Position numbers and translations under genes: made by a program. The notes below the pieces were generated by a model, which worked only from the letters and a program-made list of their open reading frames with translations, searched no databases and was not told the DNA's origin. A stretch of 56,473 nucleotides of DNA, taken from contig NZ_KB893333.1 of NCBI RefSeq assembly GCF_000374045.1, positions 1-56,473 of the forward strand, in the 5' to 3' direction. The stretch's first letter is position 1. The number at the start of each line of letters is the position of its first letter. Origin of the DNA: Segetibacter koreensis DSM 18137. Lineage in GTDB: Bacteria > Bacteroidota > Bacteroidia > Chitinophagales > Chitinophagaceae. Below are positions 53,622 through 56,473 of the stretch, piece by piece.

Positions 53622-54659
53622 TTACTTACCTGCAGCTATCTTTTCTAATGCCGGTAATATCTCTGAAGAAAGTGCAGAAACGACGTCATTGATATCTTCA
53701 TATAAATAAGTTTGCAAAACCCATGGAAATCTTCTAAAATGCTCAAACATTCCATACTCCCTTTGGCTATTCAATAGTAAAGGTTGAACAGGAACGGAGG
53801 GCAAGGCCGGTACAATCGCAAGAAGCTCTTGTGGGATACTTTTTGCATCTGTGACGTCAGCTATGATAAATTTAGCAAGGTGTGCAAGTGTTGAAACTGT
53901 TTCTGTAATGTCACGATTAGAGGGCTTGCTAAAATCAAAAAGTACAGCCAAATAATTTCTCTTTCTTAATTCGTCCCGCAAAATATCCAAGATTAGCTTT
54001 CGTTCTTCAGTAAATCGGCCTAAAATTAATACCACCTTTGAAGAAATTGTGTCAATAGCATTTCTAATATTTTCATTATTTAAAAGCAGATATATGAATT
54101 GGCCGACTTGAAAATCGTCTACAGTTATACCTGCTTCTTCGTCTGGCGTGATAATAAGGTTCGCTTGCTCTCTTGGGTTTCCTTTCGTATTCCACGCAGA
54201 AAGTCCATAAATTTTGCAACCATTTAATATTGCATTTTCAATATTTGTTTCTACAAAACTTGCCCGTTGAAGATTTGCTTCAGTAAGATTAGCATAAGAT
54301 AGGTCTGTTCTAAAAAAATCTGACCCGAAAAAATTTGCGTTAGATAAATTAGTTTTGCTAAAATTTGCTTTACTTCAATCTGATCCTGTTAATCTAACTC
54401 CTGTAAGTGTTGCACCCGTCAAATTTGCATTTGTAAAATCAGTTTCAAAGAGATTTGCACGGTCTAAAGAAGCGTTAACAAGATCGGCATCATTGAAAAA
54501 ACATCGACTTAAATTGGCACCTTTAAAATCAGCTCCACTAAGATTAATCTGACTAAGATCAGCACTAGTGAGATCAATAATTTCTGAATTACTTATTCTC
54601 CAATTATTCCAAACTTCTACTCCTTTTTTAATCAATTTCAATTGATAGTCATTTGCCAT
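53622..54659 (-). pseudogene. Pentapeptide-repeat protein with TIR-like C-terminal domain, interrupted by one in-frame TGA
   Basis: One continuous frame of 346 codons with a single TGA at 54375-54377 (codon 95). Before it lie MANDYQLKLIKKGVEVWNNW and pentapeptide repeats; after it the repeats go on (SKANFSKTNLSNANFFGSDF) to about residue 150. A linker and then a TIR-like domain from about residue 207 follow (VVLILGRFTEERKLILDIL, LAHLAKFIIADVTDAKSIPQ, VPVQPLLLNS). This combination is a recurrent bacterial family without an assigned role; TIR-like domains in bacteria often act as NADases or nucleotide sensors in defence. The TGA stands at the central Leu/Phe place of a repeat, so TTA to TGA is the simplest origin. 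The downstream part has no good start, so the gene is probably inactive unless read through. No further disruption is seen, so the loss is recent or an assembly error. Confidence 0.85.
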
Positions 54660-54818
54660 AATTATTAGTGGTTATTTAATTAATAAACGTAACCAAATAT
54701 ATGAACAGAGGAATATTCAGTCCACAACTACAATTAATTCCGTCGATATTGCCAGGCATATCAAAACAAAAAGTTACCGAAGTAGTTATAGTCATTACAA
54801 CTTTGCATAAAAAATCCC

Positions 54819-55361
54819 TTACTCCTGCTTCACCCATATTAATTTCTTCACATCGTACCCAAGGGCTGTTGCCTTCTGCAAAAAGCGTTGTTTAATGTTT
54901 TCCGGCATCGTTTTCTCTCTTGAGAGCAACCAGAGATAATCGAGGTTCTTCCCCGCAATCAATGCGTAAGTATAGTTGTCATCCAGCTCGATTACATTGT
55001 AGCCGGAATAAAAAGGTCCGAAGAAAGATACTTTTAATTTGGCTTCGTTGGGCGAGGAAACAAATTTGGCTTTGCCTGTAGCCTCTTTCCATTTTCCCGT
55101 TTTATAATTATAGCCACGGTTCACTACTTTAATGCTTCCATCTTTGTTCAGCGAGTAATCAGCGGTAGTGTTATTCAAATTCCTTTCAAAGCGAAAATCG
55201 AACCGTGCGATCTCATACCATTTTCCTAAATATTTTTTTATGTCGAACGGCTTTACCGCCACTGCATTTTTAGGTATGGTCTTGCACGAGTTTAAAAGTA
55301 CCAGGGTAACCAGGCCGAGCATTGGCAGACCAACTACGTTTCTTGTTTTCATTTCCATCAT
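54819..55361 (-). CDS. Lipocalin family lipoprotein (Blc-like)
   Basis: About 180 residues. The longest frame starts with GTG at 55370, but ATGs at 55361, 55358 and 55352 (MKTRNVV) are likelier; I give 55361. The lipoprotein signal ends in LVLLNSCKT. The lipocalin landmarks follow: YLGKWYEIARFDFRFE near residue 47, then DYSLNKDGSIKVVNRGYN, FFGPFYSGYNVIELD, YTYALIAGKNLDYLWLLSRE and a C-terminal helix-strand. Bacterial Blc lipocalins are outer-membrane lipoproteins that bind fatty acids or lysophospholipids under envelope stress. The gene stands alone. Confidence 0.93.
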   Translation of the reverse strand: MMEMKTRNVVGLPMLGLVTLVLLNSCKTIPKNAVAVKPFDIKKYLGKWYEIARFDFRFERNLNNTTADYSLNKDGSIKVVNRGYNYKTGKWKEATGKAKFVSSPNEAKLKVSFFGPFYSGYNVIELDDNYTYALIAGKNLDYLWLLSREKTMPENIKQRFLQKATALGYDVKKLIWVKQE

Positions 55362-55370
55362 GTTATTCAC

Positions 55371-55710
55371 TTACAACATGCGCCTTAATAGTATTGTTCA
55401 GGGGGACGATTTAAATTAATGATGATAGCACGATTGCGTCACGCAATAGAATAGGGCAGGTTATAATTCTAATGTCGCTTTCGTTTTAGCGTGATAGTTT
55501 TTTAGTAGCTGCTATGCTACCCAAGACATGCTGGTATCCTTCGCGTCCTCGATGTTCAACTCCACGTTAGGCTGGACATTGATGTAGGAACATGAGGCAA
55601 TCGGACTGGAGTAAACGGCAACATGTACGGTTGCAGGAATATATTTGAATCGGGAAACCTTGTTTAGAAGGATTGATAATGCTTACTTTGAAGAAGTAAA
55701 GCTACAATAA
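55371..55710. other. Intergenic region between lipocalin and GIY-YIG genes
   Basis: 340 bases. A minus-strand frame of about 56 codons without a start codon (near 55505-55675, including PNVELNIEDAKDTSMSWV) is the only coding-like signal and may be chance. A plus-strand -7 box TATATTTG stands at 55640-55647. Confidence 0.4.
55640..55647 (+). promoter_or_regulatory. -7 box before the GIY-YIG gene
   Basis: TATATTTG, an exact TAnnTTTG match, 64 bases upstream of the ATG at 55711. Confidence 0.35.
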
Positions 55711-56064
55711 ATGCCGAGAGTTACATACAGAGTATATGTGGTAGAACTATCAAAAAGAGTATTTACCGAAAACTGGAAGTTTAGAGCGGCTAACCCACAA
55801 TTTAATGGCACACTGGAATGTCTTTATGTAGGCATGACCAGTAAGAAACCTGCGGAACGATTGCAACAACACAAAACCGGATACATAAACCAGAAAGGAC
55901 ACAAGCTATCGGCTTACGTAGTTCAGAAGTACGGAATATATCTTCGTCCAAGTTTGTATGAACATCTGAATGTAAAACCCATGAACCGCGAGGAAGCTTT
56001 GGCAATGGAGGAAAAGCTTGCCTGGGATTTGCGAAGGCAAGGTTATGCGGTTTGGTTTAACTAG
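55711..56064 (+). CDS. GIY-YIG-like nuclease domain protein
   Basis: 117 residues. The first strand is YRVYVVEL (about 6-13). The second is CLYVGMTSKKPAERLQQHKTG (about 37-57), which matches the GIY-YIG core with YVG in place of YIG and the catalytic Arg in AERLQQH. A conserved Glu follows in MEEKLAWDLRRQGYAVW near the C-terminus. Small proteins of this build are widespread and uncharacterised; they lack the DNA-binding extras of UvrC or homing nucleases. It stands alone on the plus strand. Confidence 0.8.
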   Translation: MPRVTYRVYVVELSKRVFTENWKFRAANPQFNGTLECLYVGMTSKKPAERLQQHKTGYINQKGHKLSAYVVQKYGIYLRPSLYEHLNVKPMNREEALAMEEKLAWDLRRQGYAVWFN

Positions 56065-56252
56065 GTAAAAAATTTTACTCTGACTTTGTTTAAGTGTTGC
56101 CTCGACTCGCTTAAATCATTATTGATAGCAGGCTTTGCGTCTGAATGCCTAGACTTTTTTAATTCAGCCCGAACTGTAACTGATTATCGATAAGTCGATG
56201 AGTATATATTCTTCAACCAGCATAGCAAATAACTCCCTGTTGTGCGTTCGTG

Positions 56253-56473
56253 CTATTTGCTGGTATTCGGTTCTTTATAAACCATTCCATATTTTTTTTC
56301 AGTAATTGCATATTCTTCCTCAGTTTTTTCTTTTACAGGCATTCCTACTAACGTGCCATTCTCTATAAAATATTCTTCAAATCCCGCCGGTGAATACTGA
56401 AAAATCATCAGCAGATTTTCTTTCCCGGTATTGTCAAGACCGTGCCATGTCCCTCTTGGAACGAATGCAACAT
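56253..56473 (-). CDS. C-terminal part of a cupin domain protein (partial)
   Basis: The frame enters from the right edge and ends at TAG 56253-56255. The 72 visible residues begin VAFVPRGTWHGLDNTGKENL, the second cupin motif with the His of the metal site and the following Asn-Thr-Gly turn, then MIFQYSPAGFEEYFIENG and a charged tail ending PNTSK. This is the usual end of single-domain cupins. Function cannot be set from the fragment. Confidence 0.75.
   Translation of the reverse strand, partial: VAFVPRGTWHGLDNTGKENLLMIFQYSPAGFEEYFIENGTLVGMPVKEKTEEEYAITEKKYGMVYKEPNTSK

Noticed and set aside
54375-54377. Selenocysteine or stop-codon reassignment at the TGA of the pentapeptide/TIR gene
   Set aside because: The position is the hydrophobic centre of a repeat, where Leu or Phe is expected, and no hairpin typical of a SECIS element is evident after it.
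55505-55675. Minus-strand frame of about 56 codons between the lipocalin and GIY-YIG genes
   Set aside because: No usable start codon near its beginning and no recognisable family; not enough to call a gene.
1-56473. tRNA, rRNA, riboswitch and CRISPR content
   Set aside because: I scanned the gene-free stretches by eye and found no TTCGANTCC-type T-arm, no rRNA segment, no regularly spaced direct repeats and no known riboswitch core; a covariance-model search was not possible.

Overview
The window reads as chromosomal DNA of an AT-rich Bacteroidota, most likely a member of the Chitinophagaceae or a close relative. The grounds are two SusC/SusD outer-membrane pairs, a type IX secretion sorting tail on a large secreted protein, several exact TAnnTTTG -7 promoter boxes, weak or absent Shine-Dalgarno sequences, and many lipoproteins and DUFs typical of the phylum. 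The placement is inference from protein style; no rRNA or tRNA gene is present to confirm it. I found no CRISPR array or complete insertion sequence.

Layout. 1-900: the N-terminal part of a tyrosine recombinase without a visible start codon, cut by the left edge, then a gene-poor stretch. 900-5191: pirin, an M13 metallopeptidase and queA. 5401-9756: a xylose module, an AraC-type regulator divergent from xylB and xylA. 9757-16008: a gene-poor stretch, a DUF4907-like protein with a 1106-residue delta-60-repeat T9SS cargo protein, then ywbE and a DUF72 protein. 16078-37994: a large polysaccharide utilisation locus (PUL 1). 38969-40144: a DUF3179 protein. 40458-51247: a second SusCD locus built round AhpD-like proteins and a vanadium-haloperoxidase-type lipoprotein. 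51363-56473: a small conserved protein, DoxX, a two-domain lipoprotein, an interrupted pentapeptide-repeat/TIR-like gene, a lipocalin, a GIY-YIG-like protein and the C-terminal part of a cupin.

PUL 1 is about 18 kb of colinear minus-strand genes: SusC, SusD, two secreted beta-propellers, a GH123-type (DUF4091) glycosidase, an S9 peptidase, a DMT permease, an AgaS-type SIS isomerase/deaminase, a PfkB kinase, a class II ketose-bisphosphate aldolase, an acetolactate synthase regulatory subunit and a GMC dehydrogenase pair. At its head stand a divergent AgaR-like DeoR regulator and a GH20-type hexosaminidase. GH123 is a beta-N-acetylgalactosaminidase family, and AgaS, kinase and aldolase form the galactosamine-6-P to tagatose-6-P to tagatose-1,6-bisP to triose-P route. 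I therefore read the locus as a beta-GalNAc glycan utilisation system. GalNAc phosphorylation and deacetylation genes are not visible here.

The second locus is the least familiar one. Four paralogous AhpD-like CxxCxxxH proteins, an MFS permease, a PAP2/vanadium haloperoxidase lipoprotein with the full K-x6-RP / SGH / SR-x5-H signature and an outer-membrane barrel lie in one direction upstream of SusC and SusD, with no glycoside hydrolase. I suggest an outer-membrane uptake and redox system for a non-glycan or peroxidised/halogenated small molecule. At 53622-54659 a pentapeptide-repeat protein with a TIR-like C-terminal domain is split by one in-frame TGA, which falls exactly where the repeat needs a Leu or Phe.
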